Assembly (NCBI GenBank): GCA_003345545.1 | Contig: PRDH01000019.1 | Span: 24,129 to 88,128, forward strand | Source: Candidatus Thorarchaeota archaeon | GTDB lineage: Archaea > Asgardarchaeota > Thorarchaeia > Thorarchaeales > Thorarchaeaceae | Direction: 5' to 3' | DNA length: 64,000 bases | Shown here: positions 50,229 to 63,400 of the stretch, in pieces | Layout: the number at the start of each line of letters is the position of its first letter | Position numbering within the stretch: position 1 is the first letter of the stretch | Notes under the pieces: model-generated | What the model saw: the letters and a program-made list of their open reading frames with translations, nothing else | The model's database searches: none | What the model was told of the DNA's origin: nothing | Translations under genes and position numbers: made by a program

Positions 50229-50465
50229 TTGCCCAGATCAAAGAAAGACAGAATCATCCCAGTAGCACCAATCGATAAGCTCATCCGTAGAGCGGGGGCG
50301 GGACGCGTGAGTGACAAAGGAGCTGAGAGGTTAGCTCATATTCTTGAGGACGTCGGCGAATACCTAGCAGCAAGAGCCTTCCAGATAACTACCCACACAG
50401 GACGGAAGACAATCACTGATAAAGACATAGAGCTTGCCTACAAGCAATGGGGCAAGCCGACCTGA
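50229..50465 (+). CDS. Archaeal histone
   Basis: A histone-fold DNA-packaging protein of about 78 residues. IIPVAPIDKLIRRAGAGRVS (the PIAPI-type N-terminus and first helix), AERLAHILEDVGEYLA (long central helix) and the conserved HTGRKTITDKDIELA ending give a full HMfB-like fold without a C-terminal tail. The start is uncertain. AGAGGAG at 50211-50217 best serves TTG 50229, but GTG 50217 or GTG 50178 would give up to 17 extra basic residues, an H3/H4-like N-terminal tail. A TTAAAC promoter element lies near 50163. It is distinct from the small DUF1931-like protein at 7260-7430. Confidence 0.92.
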   Translation: MPRSKKDRIIPVAPIDKLIRRAGAGRVSDKGAERLAHILEDVGEYLAARAFQITTHTGRKTITDKDIELAYKQWGKPT

Positions 50466-50542
50466 GAATAGGCTTCTTCCGTGATGGTTTTCAAGGGTAT
50501 TGCTCCATAGGATCATGGAGATTCCAATTCTGGTGATGTAGT

Positions 50543-51235
50543 GTGAGAGAGGTAGTCGAACCCGTGGCGGACACCATAGCACTCCTCTCCCTGCATGATA
50601 TCACACCTGCATATGAGGATGACATTATCCATACCTATGACCTTCTTGCTGGGCTCGGCATGGAGAGCATGACTTTGCTAGTCACACCATTCTATGGAAT
50701 GAAGAAGAGCAATTGCTTCGTCAAGGGTTCGCCCTTCACTGAATTCCTGCTATCGCTTGACCTTGAGATCTCACTCCACGGATATTCTCACATTACCAAG
50801 TCTGGAGCACCATGTGAGTTCTGCAATCTGACAAAAGAAAGAGCGGTGGCGCGCCTGAAGGATGGAATCAGCCTCATTAAACAGGGATTCGGGAAGAGAC
50901 CTGTGGGATTCATTCCTCCAATGTGGGATGCGCCTCCACGTATTGCGAAGGCAGTTCGCGAAGTCGGACTTGATTATTGTGTTATTGGGGATAACCTATA
51001 CAGCTCTGCGGGCTCCAAAATCCATGGTACCGGAGCACGGATAATCAGCCAGGGTCAGAGGACTGTTAATACAGAGGCCGCCATGTTTGAGATTGAGCTG
51101 GGGGGTGCCCTGCAGGTAGCGGTACACCCCTTTGATTATAGGATGAATAATCTCTTTGAATTGCTGGCTGACCTGAGGGACCGCCAAGGCTATCGTTTTC
51201 TTGGCTACCGCGACTTCATGAAGTCTATTCACTGA
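50543..51235 (+). CDS. DUF2334-type polysaccharide deacetylase-like protein
   Basis: A 230-residue protein of the NodB-like carbohydrate esterase superfamily, DUF2334 branch. Catalytic landmarks are LSLHDITPAY (metal/catalytic Asp, about residues 15-24), EISLHGYSHIT (the H-x3-H metal pair, about 74-84), FIPPMWDAP (about 126-134) and VAVHPFDY (about 192-199). Related enzymes remove N-acetyl groups from sugars, so a role in glycan or surface polysaccharide processing is plausible. There is no signal peptide, so it acts inside unless exported otherwise. The start is GTG 50543. It precedes the giant surface protein on the same strand but is separated by 179 bases with its own promoter elements. 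Confidence 0.8.
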   Translation: MREVVEPVADTIALLSLHDITPAYEDDIIHTYDLLAGLGMESMTLLVTPFYGMKKSNCFVKGSPFTEFLLSLDLEISLHGYSHITKSGAPCEFCNLTKERAVARLKDGISLIKQGFGKRPVGFIPPMWDAPPRIAKAVREVGLDYCVIGDNLYSSAGSKIHGTGARIISQGQRTVNTEAAMFEIELGGALQVAVHPFDYRMNNLFELLADLRDRQGYRFLGYRDFMKSIH

Positions 51236-51306
51236 TATCCAGTTGCATTGTGTCGATAAATGGTCGAGTCTAATCTGAAACGGAATCTATTTACAGAAGA
51301 TTTCTT

Positions 51307-51314
51307 CTTATACA
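51307..51314 (+). promoter_or_regulatory. Candidate TATA box of the giant surface-protein gene
   Basis: CTTATACA lies about 100 bases before ATG 51415. A GAGAGGAG ribosome binding site follows at 51395-51402. The implied leader of about 75 bases is longer than usual in this window. Confidence 0.35.
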
Positions 51315-51414
51315 CGTGATTCAATGCAATAATCGGTACGAGCGGGTGTTCCGTAAGCACGACGGATGAATGCTCGCTCAAGTACTGTACCATTCGAGAG
51401 GAGAAAGTCACCTC

Positions 51415-54400
51415 ATGAGGAGATGCGGTCTAATCTGTATTCTGTTGATAGTAGTCTTTCTAATTCCCGTAACAAGCCCATTTGCTGGGTCTGATACTAA
51501 TCTGAATAGACTCCCAGAGCTGAGCCCACTAGATGGAGGATCGACCGTATCCCAGAGTGGGGACTTGAACTCAGGCACCGGCGCATCTCTGCCTGTTTTG
51601 ATGAATGGCATTGTGTCCAGCGTAGGCGCTGGTTCCATGCAAATCACCTCTGCGAGCCCAGGCACAAGCTCTGTCACACTTACAGATGGTTGGTCTGGCA
51701 CTAACCTCGCCGCTCAGATTGATGCCCTGTCCTTTACCACCAGCAATGTTCTTAGAAACGGCAACTTGAACAACTACCATACAGAGAGGTTCATTGTAAG
51801 TTCGACCCCCACTTACAACGATGATGCAGTCTACGTGCCTGATGGTTGGACTCTGGTCAAGAGTGTCGCATCTGACGACCCTCACCCACTGTACAATGTG
51901 TATGGAATCCGGTCAGATGCAGGCGGATATGGCGGGACTTACGGCGTTTCTCTAGGGTCCCAATACTTGGCTAGCTTTGTCCACAATCCGAACGATGAGG
52001 TATTCGTTAGCCAGATGGTACCTACCCCGTGGAGGCAGGTCTATTCTGCCACGATTTCGTTCAGGTATTATGTTCATTCCAGTTCGACCATGACTGACAC
52101 ACTCCATCTATTCACTAGGCTCGGAGGCTATGTCACCAAGTACCACGTATTCGAATCTAGCGACGCCAAAACCACTTGGCTGACTGCATCCGTGACAGTT
52201 CAGGCTGCCTCTTTGCAGGGTCTTGCGAATCGTGTCTTGAAGCTTGATGTTGGTCTGGCATCTGACCTCACCGGTACTCAGACGTCGGCAGCTACTGCCA
52301 TAGCCTACATTGATGACCTGCAGTTGATGTTTCTAGCTCGACCGTTCCCTGAGCAGGTTGACCTCAAGGCAAACGGAACCATCGTCTGGGGTTCTACCTC
52401 GGGGAGCGACTATCCGTATGTCCCTGACGATGCCAATCGTGATTGCTGGGACTACTCAAACGAAATCGATCTTGATGGTTACAATAATGATGGCAATATT
52501 GAGTTCGGTATTTGGGGCAGCGATTGGACTGTAGACGCCGATTTCCAGATTGGCATTCAGTTTCCTGTGGCTGTTCCACAGGGCGCGATAGTTACCTCTG
52601 CATGGGTGGAGGTTGAAGCAATCGCCTCTTCAAGCCCCTTCATGTATGGTGCCCGAGTCTATGTTGCAGATGCTGATAATGTGGCTGCTTTCACAGCAGG
52701 ACCTCCCTCTCTCGAGAATCGATATAGTTGGGTGCCAACCAGTATAGATTGGACTTTCAACTCATGGGTCACGTCTCCTGACACCCGATACAAGTCTCCT
52801 GAGATAGGATCACTTGTTCAGAAGGTTGTCAGCCGATCTGGATGGTCCCAGGGCAACTACATATGCCTAATGATTGACTACATGAACTCTGACTATTTCC
52901 AGAGATACAGCAACATTAAGGGAAGTACGGGCTGGGGCCAGGAGGACCTTGCAAGACTCTATGTTGAGTATGTCATTCCAGAGACTGAAGACCATGTTGT
53001 CATGTACGACTATCAAAAAACCATCACGATTGATCATACGCGCGTAGCTTCCACACTAGCCAACTTCCCAGTCTTAATCGATCTCGTTGATACCGATTTA
53101 AAGAATCGTGTCCTCGCAGGTGGCAATGACATTGCTTTCACTCTGAATGGCCAACCTCTTGACTATGAGATTGAGCTTTTTGATCAGAACTATAATGCCA
53201 CGCATGCTCATCTCGTGGCATGGGTCAAAGTTCCTAGTTTGTCTAGCACTATTGATACGGCGATTACCATGCACTATGGATGTGAAGATGTACCATCGAG
53301 CTACTCCACTGGTGTGTGGGACAGCTACGAGATAGTCCAGCACCTCAATGACAACCCTGCGGGTATACAATATGACAGTGCAGCCAACAATCACCATGGA
53401 ACATCTTACGGTAGCATGGTGAGCGAGAATCTGGTAGCTGGCATGATTGGTAATGCCATCGAATTTGATGGCGCTGATGACGCCATCTCTGTTGGTCAGA
53501 TTTACACTGATCAATGGTCACAGCTTACTATGAGTGCATGGATCTATCATGACCTTACTTCGGATGACCGAATCTTCTCGAAGGCCCCTAGCACTGTCAC
53601 AGCTGATTGCATTATGCATTTGGCTGTGAATTCAGCTGGCAGAATGCGGGTCAGGCTTAGTACGAATACTGGATCTACTATATACCCTTCAGCAAACAAC
53701 GATAGCATATCAATACCAACAAACACAGCTTGGCATTACTTGTCCTGGACTTGGAGTGCAGCATCGCAGACAGTGCTTCTATATATTGATGGTGTACTTG
53801 ATAGAACTTGCTTAAAGTATGGACAAACAGTAAAAGATTCTGACCTTATGTTCATCATAGCTAATTGGGAAACTGGTACGAGCGATTCAAGGCATTGGGA
53901 TGGCAAGATTGACGAAATCAGAATGCTGCCCACGCTTCTCTCAGGCAATTGGATTCTCACAGAATGGAGAAATCAGAATAGTCCATCAACATTCTACTCT
54001 GTAGGAACAGAGTCAAAGAATCCTGATGTCTGGACCGATGCCGGAGAAACGAGTGTGCTCTTCACGACAGATTCTACGGCACCAGTCACATTGGATGTCA
54101 ACCTCACATTCGATATCGGCGGGAATGGTCAGACCCTCGATGAGGACCTTGACCCCGGTACAAGTTTCTTCATCGAGAGTGGAAGCAGCATTGTCAATTG
54201 GACCGCAAAGGTCATGGTGTCACCCCCTGCTGGCGCGACCTCGTTTGGTTTCAGTGTGGAGTATCCTATGGCTGAGTGGAAACCAACAGCAGTGCTGAAT
54301 CCATTCAGCAATATCAAGAGTTACCCGCAGGACTGGTGGTATCAGGCAGGAACTCTGTCCATCAATTCCTCGGCTATCGATTTCTGGGGTATCTGGACGC

Positions 54401-57400
54401 TCAAATTCATCAGCTGGAACTTTGCCCAAGACCTGACCTTAGGAAGAACTGGTGAAGCGCTCTCGACCACAGCGACTTTCAACATTGGCGACTCCATGAA
54501 GTACTTGGCAACCACTCCCACCGTCCAGGGAGCAACTGTCGGGCTTGTGCTGACTGATCCCAGTGGCTCCGTACGGTATTCTCTCTCTAATTCGACAATC
54601 ACTAATCCATCGCACAAGTTCCCATCATTCCAATATAGGAAGGACTTCACGATTGTCCCAACCAACAACGTGTATGAAGATGTGATCAACTTCCCAATAG
54701 CTCTCGATTTCACTGATACTGACCTTCACAGCACAAGCAAGGTTCGAGCTGATGGTTCAGACATCATGTTTGCCATGGGCAGCGCGATTCTCCCTCACCA
54801 GATAGAGTACTTCAAGCAGGACTACACTGTGACTGACGCTCGTCTGGTAGTGTGGGTCTGTGCCAATCTCTCCTCTACTGTTACGAACACATTCTCAATG
54901 TATTATGGAAGTCCAATTGTCGATAACCTCGAGGATCCTGAAGGTGTCTGGGGTCCGAATATGGAAGCAGTCTGGCATCTTGGTGAGGATGTAGTTGACG
55001 AGGCCTCGACAGGCACACATTACGATGCGACAGGTCATGGATATGATGGCATTCAACATGGGAATGTCGAGACTCTGACAACGCGAGTGGGCTATGCTCA
55101 GAGCTTTGACGGTAATGATTACATATCACTCTCCGAGTCTCTTGCCCCTGCTGATGATGTGATGATTACGGGCTGGTTCCGCCTCACCTCAATACATAGC
55201 CCCACATCACCGACCACCAAGGTAATCATGGAAAAATACCTCGATATCAATCATGATATGGTTATTGCGCTCGTAGGCCAAGACTACGGGCAGAGTCAGG
55301 TCCCGAATGGCTCACTTGTATTCAAAGTGGAGAGCTCGACAAATGCGCCAATGTATTCATGGACCTTGGGCCCCTTAGGGACTGGCACATGGAATGCCGG
55401 ATGGTACTATATCGGCTGTTATTCTAACGAATCTGATCCTTCAAAGAATAAGATCTTTATTGGATATTCACAAGCATCGTATGATGTTACGGTCGGACAC
55501 TATGGTTCAACAACACAAGCTAATATGAGCTATATCGAAGAATGGCAACTTGGTGGAGGAAACTTTGAGACTAGCTATGAAGGAACCGGTTGGTTCACTG
55601 GCCAAATGGATGAGTTCCGTGTAGCTACAATATACCGTTCTGAGGGATGGCTCAAGACCGAGTGGGATAACCAGGCATCACCTACGACATTCGCGTCGAA
55701 GGGGACTGAACAGGCCCGGACGTCACCCAATCATACATTCACGCAGACTCTCCTTTCAACTGCTCAAGCAGGTATCTGGACAGCTTCTGTCTACTACAAT
55801 GATACTGGTGCATCAGTATCGACCCGAACCGGTCTAATCGAACGCACCTTCACAGTGAAACGCAATACATACCTCACGCTCACCAAACCAATCGATGCAG
55901 TCGGTGATCGCCTGTCCGTAAAGACCGCTGGCGATGCAGTGATTGTCGAGTTCGAACTGAAGGACACTCTAAACAGTACTCAACTAGTCAACGGTGCAAC
56001 TGTCACTATCAACTGGACTTCTCCGAGCACGGTGACTCTGGACTCCTATGGAGGAGGAAAGTACGGTAAGGTGCTTGATACAAATGACCTTGCCAGTGCG
56101 AAGAGATGGCGCATCAATGTGGCATCAACTCATCCGTACTACAATAATGCGAACGAGTATTTCGATATTGACCTCTATCACAACACAGGGCTTGACTCTT
56201 CAGGTGTATCGACAACTCCCGTTGGTGAGGACTTCACCGCCACGCTCACTTTCATAGATTCTTACACAGGTACTCCCATTCAGGGAGCTACTATTACCTT
56301 TGGAGACAACTCGCCTGTCCAATCCTATGTTGACGAGGGCAGTGGTGTCTATACTGTGACTGTTGATTCTGCTGCTCTGAGCCTTGGTGATCACATATAC
56401 ACTCTCAAAGCCACTTCCAGCAATACCTATCTGAAGACTGCCACCGTCACTGTGACATTCACCTTGAGGGCGCACTACACTTCAGTTTCAGTTCAAGGGG
56501 ATTTTGTTACACCGTATGGAAGTAACACACAGGTCACCGTGGTCTTGATTGACCTAGACACTGGATTGCCGGTAGCGATTGGTAGTGTTTCAACATTCTC
56601 GTTTACAACTGACTCCTATGCAGCCGATAACTTCGGTTCACTCTCCAGCTTCACACAGATTCTGACAACAAATGACTGGTTGATAGGCACAGAGACCGTG
56701 ACTCTTACGGTCACGATGTCCAGCGCAAATTCCTTGGCTCCTGACCAATTTCAATTTGATATAACAATCAGGCGCCACAGGACTTCACTGACCGTAGCTG
56801 GAGTCGTAACACAGCCCTATGGAAATCTGACTCCACTCACGGTAATCCTCACGGATCTTGATAATGGCACTCCTGTGCCTGTCGGTGCTGTGCAACAAAT
56901 GCTGTTCCAATGGATTGGCGGGTCCCAGACCCTAAGTGGGAGTTACACGGTGTCCTTGGGCACCAGTGCATGGCCGGTGGGGACAAGGATTGTCCAAGTG
57001 ATTACCACTATGTCTAGTAACAACTATGATGCGCCCCCCAACTATCAGTTCACGATAACTATCCGCAAGATGGCAACTGTACTGTACTACGATCCTGCGA
57101 GCTTCGTGTTCCCCAAAGGGTCCGATTTCCGAGTCGGCTTGCGGCTCAATGTGAGCGAACCTGGGCAGTACTATGGCAATCCCATCACAGGTCGAGCTGC
57201 TGGTGAGTTCTCGGTACCATCCTACGTGTTCTCGCTTGATACCACACAACACTCAATCGGTCGATACAATCTGACGATTAGTTCCTCCTACTTCCCAGGA
57301 GGCACGTATGAGATTCGAGTGTATTTCCACTCAGCTGATAGTCGCTATGCTGATGCGTCTATCCTGATTCGCTTTACTTATCGCGAAATCGTCAGCTCTC

Positions 57401-60400
57401 TCACTTCACCCAACTACCCACAAGTGACCACGCCATTCGGCATGAATGTTCAGATTACCCTGAACTATGTAGATGAGGACTTTGGCACTGGTATTGTAGG
57501 TGCAACAATCTCATCCGATCCGACCTGGGTCTACGGCAAAGTTGACTTGACTGGCGGAGCCTACACCGTCTGGATTAATGTGACAGGTCTTGCTCAGAGT
57601 ACATACTACATCAATATCACCGCTTACAAGGCGGGTTTTGTCGCGAGGACACTGCAGTTCAGGATTGTTATCAGAGCCGCCTACACATCAGTGATTCCAT
57701 CAGTTGGATCGCTGGTGATACCCCTTGGCAGTTCTGTGACTTTCTACGCAGATTACACGGATCTTGATAGGCTGTTGCCAATTGACAACAACACTGGAGA
57801 CACCGATGTTGTATCCACTTGGGGCAGGTTTACAGTTGAGTACGTAGTAGGGATACAGAGATACAGAATAGTATTCCAGACTATTGATTCGGATGGTATT
57901 TCGTCAAATGTGATACGCAGTTTCACCTTCTCAAAGGGAGCGAACTACCAGACTGCGAGTTTCAATATCACTGTCACGATTCGGACACACAATACTGACT
58001 TCCGACTTGTCAGTTCCATTGAGCCCACCAGCACTATTGGCATATTCAACATCTCAGTCTACTACGGAGACTTGGACAATGCTGTTGGTGTCAAATCTGC
58101 TCTTGTGATCTTCTCTGTCCAGAACGCATCTGGACTTGTTTCCTCAAGTTATGAATACGATTCGGTGCTTGGTGACGGATTCTACATTATTCGAGTGCCA
58201 GCTTCACAATTTGGTCTTGGCCTCCAGACCTTCACCGTGTACGCTGATTGGACAGGTCCGTATTCGAAGTTCCAGGACAAGTTTCTCGTTGCGACAGCGA
58301 ACGTTGTCGGTCGCGAGTCTGCTCTCACGCTCCTCCTTTCCTCTGAACCAACACCCTACCTTGGTACAATGAGTTACACCTTCTTCTTCAGTGATATCTT
58401 CAGCGGCATTGGAATTGATAATCTGACTGGTCATGTCTTCATCTTTGTCAGTTTCCAGGGTGAGTCCGTGAGTCCCTCGGGCATCACCATAATTGACTGG
58501 TCTGCATCACAGCCGGGCAACTACTCGATTCAGTTCAACACCTCTGTCTTCAGCAGGACTGGCCTAATCTACATGGACATCTCCATGGAGTGGGCGAAGG
58601 GTGTCTCACCTTACTATGCAAACCGCACTGATGTTGTATCTCTAAGGGTGCTACAACGGGACACCTTGCTGCAGACTACACCTCCCTCTCCCACGAGTTA
58701 TGGTGAAAATGCGACCTTCACGTTCACATTTGAGGATGTAACTGGAGGACTGAGCATCCCCATCAATGATGGTCCCTCATTGACAGTTCAATTGAGTCTT
58801 GCCGACTACTCAGTATCGTACAACAGTACATCACACATATTCACAGTGTCGTTCAACACCGACCAGTTCGGCACGACACTAGGTTCACATTCATTCACCC
58901 TCGGTGTCACTTGGAGTGGTGTACCGTTCTATGCGAGTCGTACTGGAAAACTCGTATCTGTAACAGTGATTGCTCGAGAAACATTTATGGAGTTTCTCAC
59001 ACCTGCTCCCACACAGTACATGGATGCAGTCGTGTTCAATGTCACATGGATAGATATCACTGGTGGGGCTTCAGACCCAATTTCCGGTGCAGCTCTAGTT
59101 CTCTACGATGGCTTGACTCCAATCAATGTCGGCAAGTACAGCTATGCCGAAATCGCATCCGGCATATACAGAGTCACTCTCAATACAACTTACGCCCCAT
59201 CTCCAGGAACGTATCAACTGCGCGTGGGACTCAACGCCGGAGTATCATACATCGCTCCCGCCTACATTATTCGCGAATTCAATATCAGATACAGAATCAC
59301 ACTGCTCTCTGCAGAACCAGTGGCAACAGTCCCCTACAACTCGCCGGTCCAGGTCATTCTGTACTACCAAGACTTGTACACTGCGGGCTTTATTGCGAAC
59401 ACGTCAGCTGGCTCATATCCCGTGGAACTGCAGTTTGTCACTGGCAGTAATTGGATCTATTCAATCGTCTGGAATCCTGTCTTCAAGCACTATGAGCTTT
59501 CTATTGAAACTTACAATCAAGGCTTTGTCATCGGTACCCCTGTGACCGTGACGCTTAGGATGAGTTATGCAAGTCAAGCTCCCTTTTATGCCTCAGATGA
59601 TCTTGTTGTGCAGTTTACGTTGCGGCTACGGTACTCTATCTTGACTCAGACCCTAGAGCCTGAAACAACTCCTTATGATGACAATGCTCAATTCAGAGTC
59701 TTCTTTGCTGACACTGATGCAGCAGGTGCCGGTATCGCGAATGCGCAGATTGTTGTTCTCAATAACTCTGTACCCTTGTTATTGAACACGCACTACACGC
59801 TCTCCCAGGGTGTATCCGGCGAGTACATTATTACGGTCGACTCTGAGTTCCTAGGTGGCCTGGGAACCCGTTCACTCACTATCAAAGCGAATTGGATTGC
59901 TGGTTCTCCCTATCATAGCAATGCGACCCGGGTTGTCAATATCCTTGTACGTCAGAGAGAAACGAGCGTTGCCGTGACTGTGCCTCCGTCTCAAGTGAAA
60001 TACCTTGATAATGTTGTATTCACTTTTGTCTACACGGACCTAGATGCTGGCATTCCTATTACATCAATCACGACATCGAATATTCATCTCAGGTTTGCCA
60101 ACGGCACGGAGATTACGAGCGGTTTCACAATAACCCCTGTCGGTTCATCTTTTGAAGTAGTGATTTCGTCGGTCACACTCTCGAAGATTCCAGTCACTGG
60201 TCTCTCCCTCATCGTTTCTGTTGATTGGCTAGGCTCTCTAGCACCATTCTATGCAGATGCTACGACAACGCTAAAGATCACGATAGTGGGACGTAGCATC
60301 CTTGTTGAAACAGGACAGCTAGACCGAACCCCAAAAGGTGATACACTCTCGATCATCCTGGACCTCACTGATCTTGATAGTGGAAATCCTGTTTCAGGGG

Positions 60401-63400
60401 CTATCATTCTCTTCGGTTGCCAGAATGAAAGTTTTGTGCAGGGTGTCAACTACGACATCTCTGAAGTGACTGGAAGATATACCATCAGTGTATACTCAGG
60501 CAGTTTTCCAGGTACAGGCGTATTCCTATTTGATGTGCAAGTTCGTTGGAATCCACTTCTGTCACCATTCTATGGGAACAAGACAACAATCACACTCAAT
60601 GGTCTTATTGATATCATGAGGGCATCGCTCCAAGCTGGATTTCCTGCTCCTCCCACAGTACAGATTACTGGAAGCGTATGGCTCATAGTGACCTATACTG
60701 ACCTTGACCATGCACAGCTCGAAATCGGCGGAGCAACAATCAGCGTCCAATACTATGGAAGTGCACTACCCGTTCAAGGATGGACTTGGAATCCTATTGC
60801 TGGACATCCAGGTCAGTATAACATCACCTTCAGCACCTCAAATCTGCCCAGTACGGGAAGTTACACCCTTCGAATATCAGCCGTAAAGACCTACTATGCT
60901 CAATCACAGGTCACTCCATCGTTCAGTGTCACTCTAATCAGCACAAGTCTCACACCGAATGAGTCTTCGATGCAGCTCAACTGGACCAGTTCTGCACATG
61001 TATTTGTTTTCTTCCAGAGTCTACTGACAGGCTCCGGGACAACTGGAGCAACGGTCACATACTCTGTCTATGGCCTCCCAGTAACTGGCATGACACCCAC
61101 TGGCACTCCAGGTCAGTATCAAGCCGATATTGATACAACACTTATAGGTGCTGGAACGAGAGTGGTCACCATCCAAGCAAGCAAAGACCAACATGTCACA
61201 GCCACGACAACGATAACCCTTGTCATCCTCACTCTGCCCAGCGGGATGAATATCATCGCGCCTACCGAAGAGGTATTGGTAGTTCCACGTGGTAACTCTG
61301 TCGCTGTCAACATCACACTGACTGATATTATTCGCGCTCAGCCCATTCAGAATGACTTGGTAATAGAAGTCTACATCACTTTCAGAGGTCAACAATACTA
61401 TCTCGAACCTATTAATTTCACTTCGATTTGGACGGGAACCATTCCGGAGGGAGGACCTACAATACTAGATCCTGCTTCGTACGATGTCAGAATTACTGCA
61501 GTCATCACTAACTACAACCCTGCTGTGAGCCAGTTCAAAATCCTTATTGAACAGACCACGACCAAAGTAAGTCCTCTATATCCAGCAGATCCATTATTCG
61601 ATCCCGAGAGCCCGCGTATAGAAGCTGTGTACTCAGAAATCATTACTTTCAGGCTCAACTTCACTGTTCCTGCGATAAACAACACTCCAATGACTGATGC
61701 CCTTGTCTATTGGACCGATCTCCGGTGGGGACTCAATCTGAATTTCACTCACATAGGGGGCGGAATCTGGGAGCTCACATTCGACACAACCCAGTGCGCA
61801 TTTGGTACTTGGGGCATCACCTTTGCAGGGATTCCCGATGATCCGATTTATGCGGCAGCACAGGTGAGTCTAACTCTCACCATCAAGAAGATAACTACTG
61901 AGGTTATCGGGCCATTGACCACAGAGTCCTATGCTTGGGGCTGGATTGGCAACATCAGTTTCTTCTATGATGATACGTGGTTCCATACAGGTATCGACAA
62001 TGCGTCTGTAACCTTCGAATATGGTCCGTTTCCAAGCTTGTCTGCATATGACCTCGGAAATGGTACCTATTTGCTCGAAATCGATACTACATACTTGGAG
62101 TCTGACACTCGATACAGGATCACTGTCAGCTTTGCGAAAGACAACTATGAGGAAAGAACTAGTGGCGCGAATATCTTTGTGGATCTCCGAACTACAGCAC
62201 TTTCAGTGATTGTTGGCGATGATCGGACCTATCAAGCGAGTGATGATCCAAAGTTCTTGCAAGTGCCTATGAATGATTACGTGAATATTACATTCTTCTA
62301 TAACGATACGAGTCATGTTGGTGGTCTATTCGGCGGCATAAACTACGCTTCAATTCAGGCAACACTGAGAGCACAGTCCTATTTCCCGGAGGTAAGAAAT
62401 ATCACATTGGTAAGACTCGGCAACGGATACTACTGCTATATCTTTGACACCAATGATCTATCGCTCTATTGGTATAACAATGCTGTGAAAGAAATCTACT
62501 CGGACTTTTTCTACCTGTCAATCCATATGAGCTATGAGAATCGCATATCCAGAGATGTCATCATTCGTATCGAGATTATTCCTGTGCCGACTGAGATGGT
62601 GTATGATGGTCCAACGGAATTCGATGCAATTCATGGCGATGAGATTGAAGTCTACTTCACATTGAGCGACACCTGGCATAATGAGGGTGTGCTAGGTGCC
62701 AATATATCGTATCCGACCATACTCTCTGCCTCAGCTAGGGCGACCGAATCCAGATCGCTTGGGAATGGTCAGTATTATGTCAAGATTCTTGTGGTCGGTA
62801 CCAGTGGAGATTCGCTTATTCGTTTGACTCTCCAGACTGAGTTCCATGTTGATGCTGAACTCCTGATTACAGTAACTGCCAGCCCCAACGACACAGACAT
62901 CTTGATTGGTCAAGTAACGGAGATTGGACTACCCATCAGCCTAGTGGTCATAACTCTCCTTGGACTCTACGTAAAAGTGTGGAGCGTGCCGAAGCGAATA
63001 CGCCAGATAAACAAGCAGATAAAGTCGATAAGGAAGAACAAGATACCCAAGCCAATCTCCGATGTGAAAGAGAGAACTCAACTCATCGCCAACCTGTTCA
63101 ATGACACATTCGCGGAACTCAAGATCACTCGCACTGCTGCAGATATGCCCGAGGAATCCATTCCGATTCAGGTGCCTGAGATGGGCGAACTGCTCATGCA
63201 GCTGGCTATCCTCACGAATCTCAATCCTGATGAACTAGAGGAGTTCAAGGCGGACATCTCGAAGATGAAGACGAGCGAGCAGGCTGCCTTCGTGAAAGAA
63301 GTCATCATGCAGGAGGCCATGAGGGCCGCTCGACGTGATGGCAAGACCATCGAGGAAACACTTCAGGCGATCCAAAAACAGGCAGGCAAGCGTCTGAGCG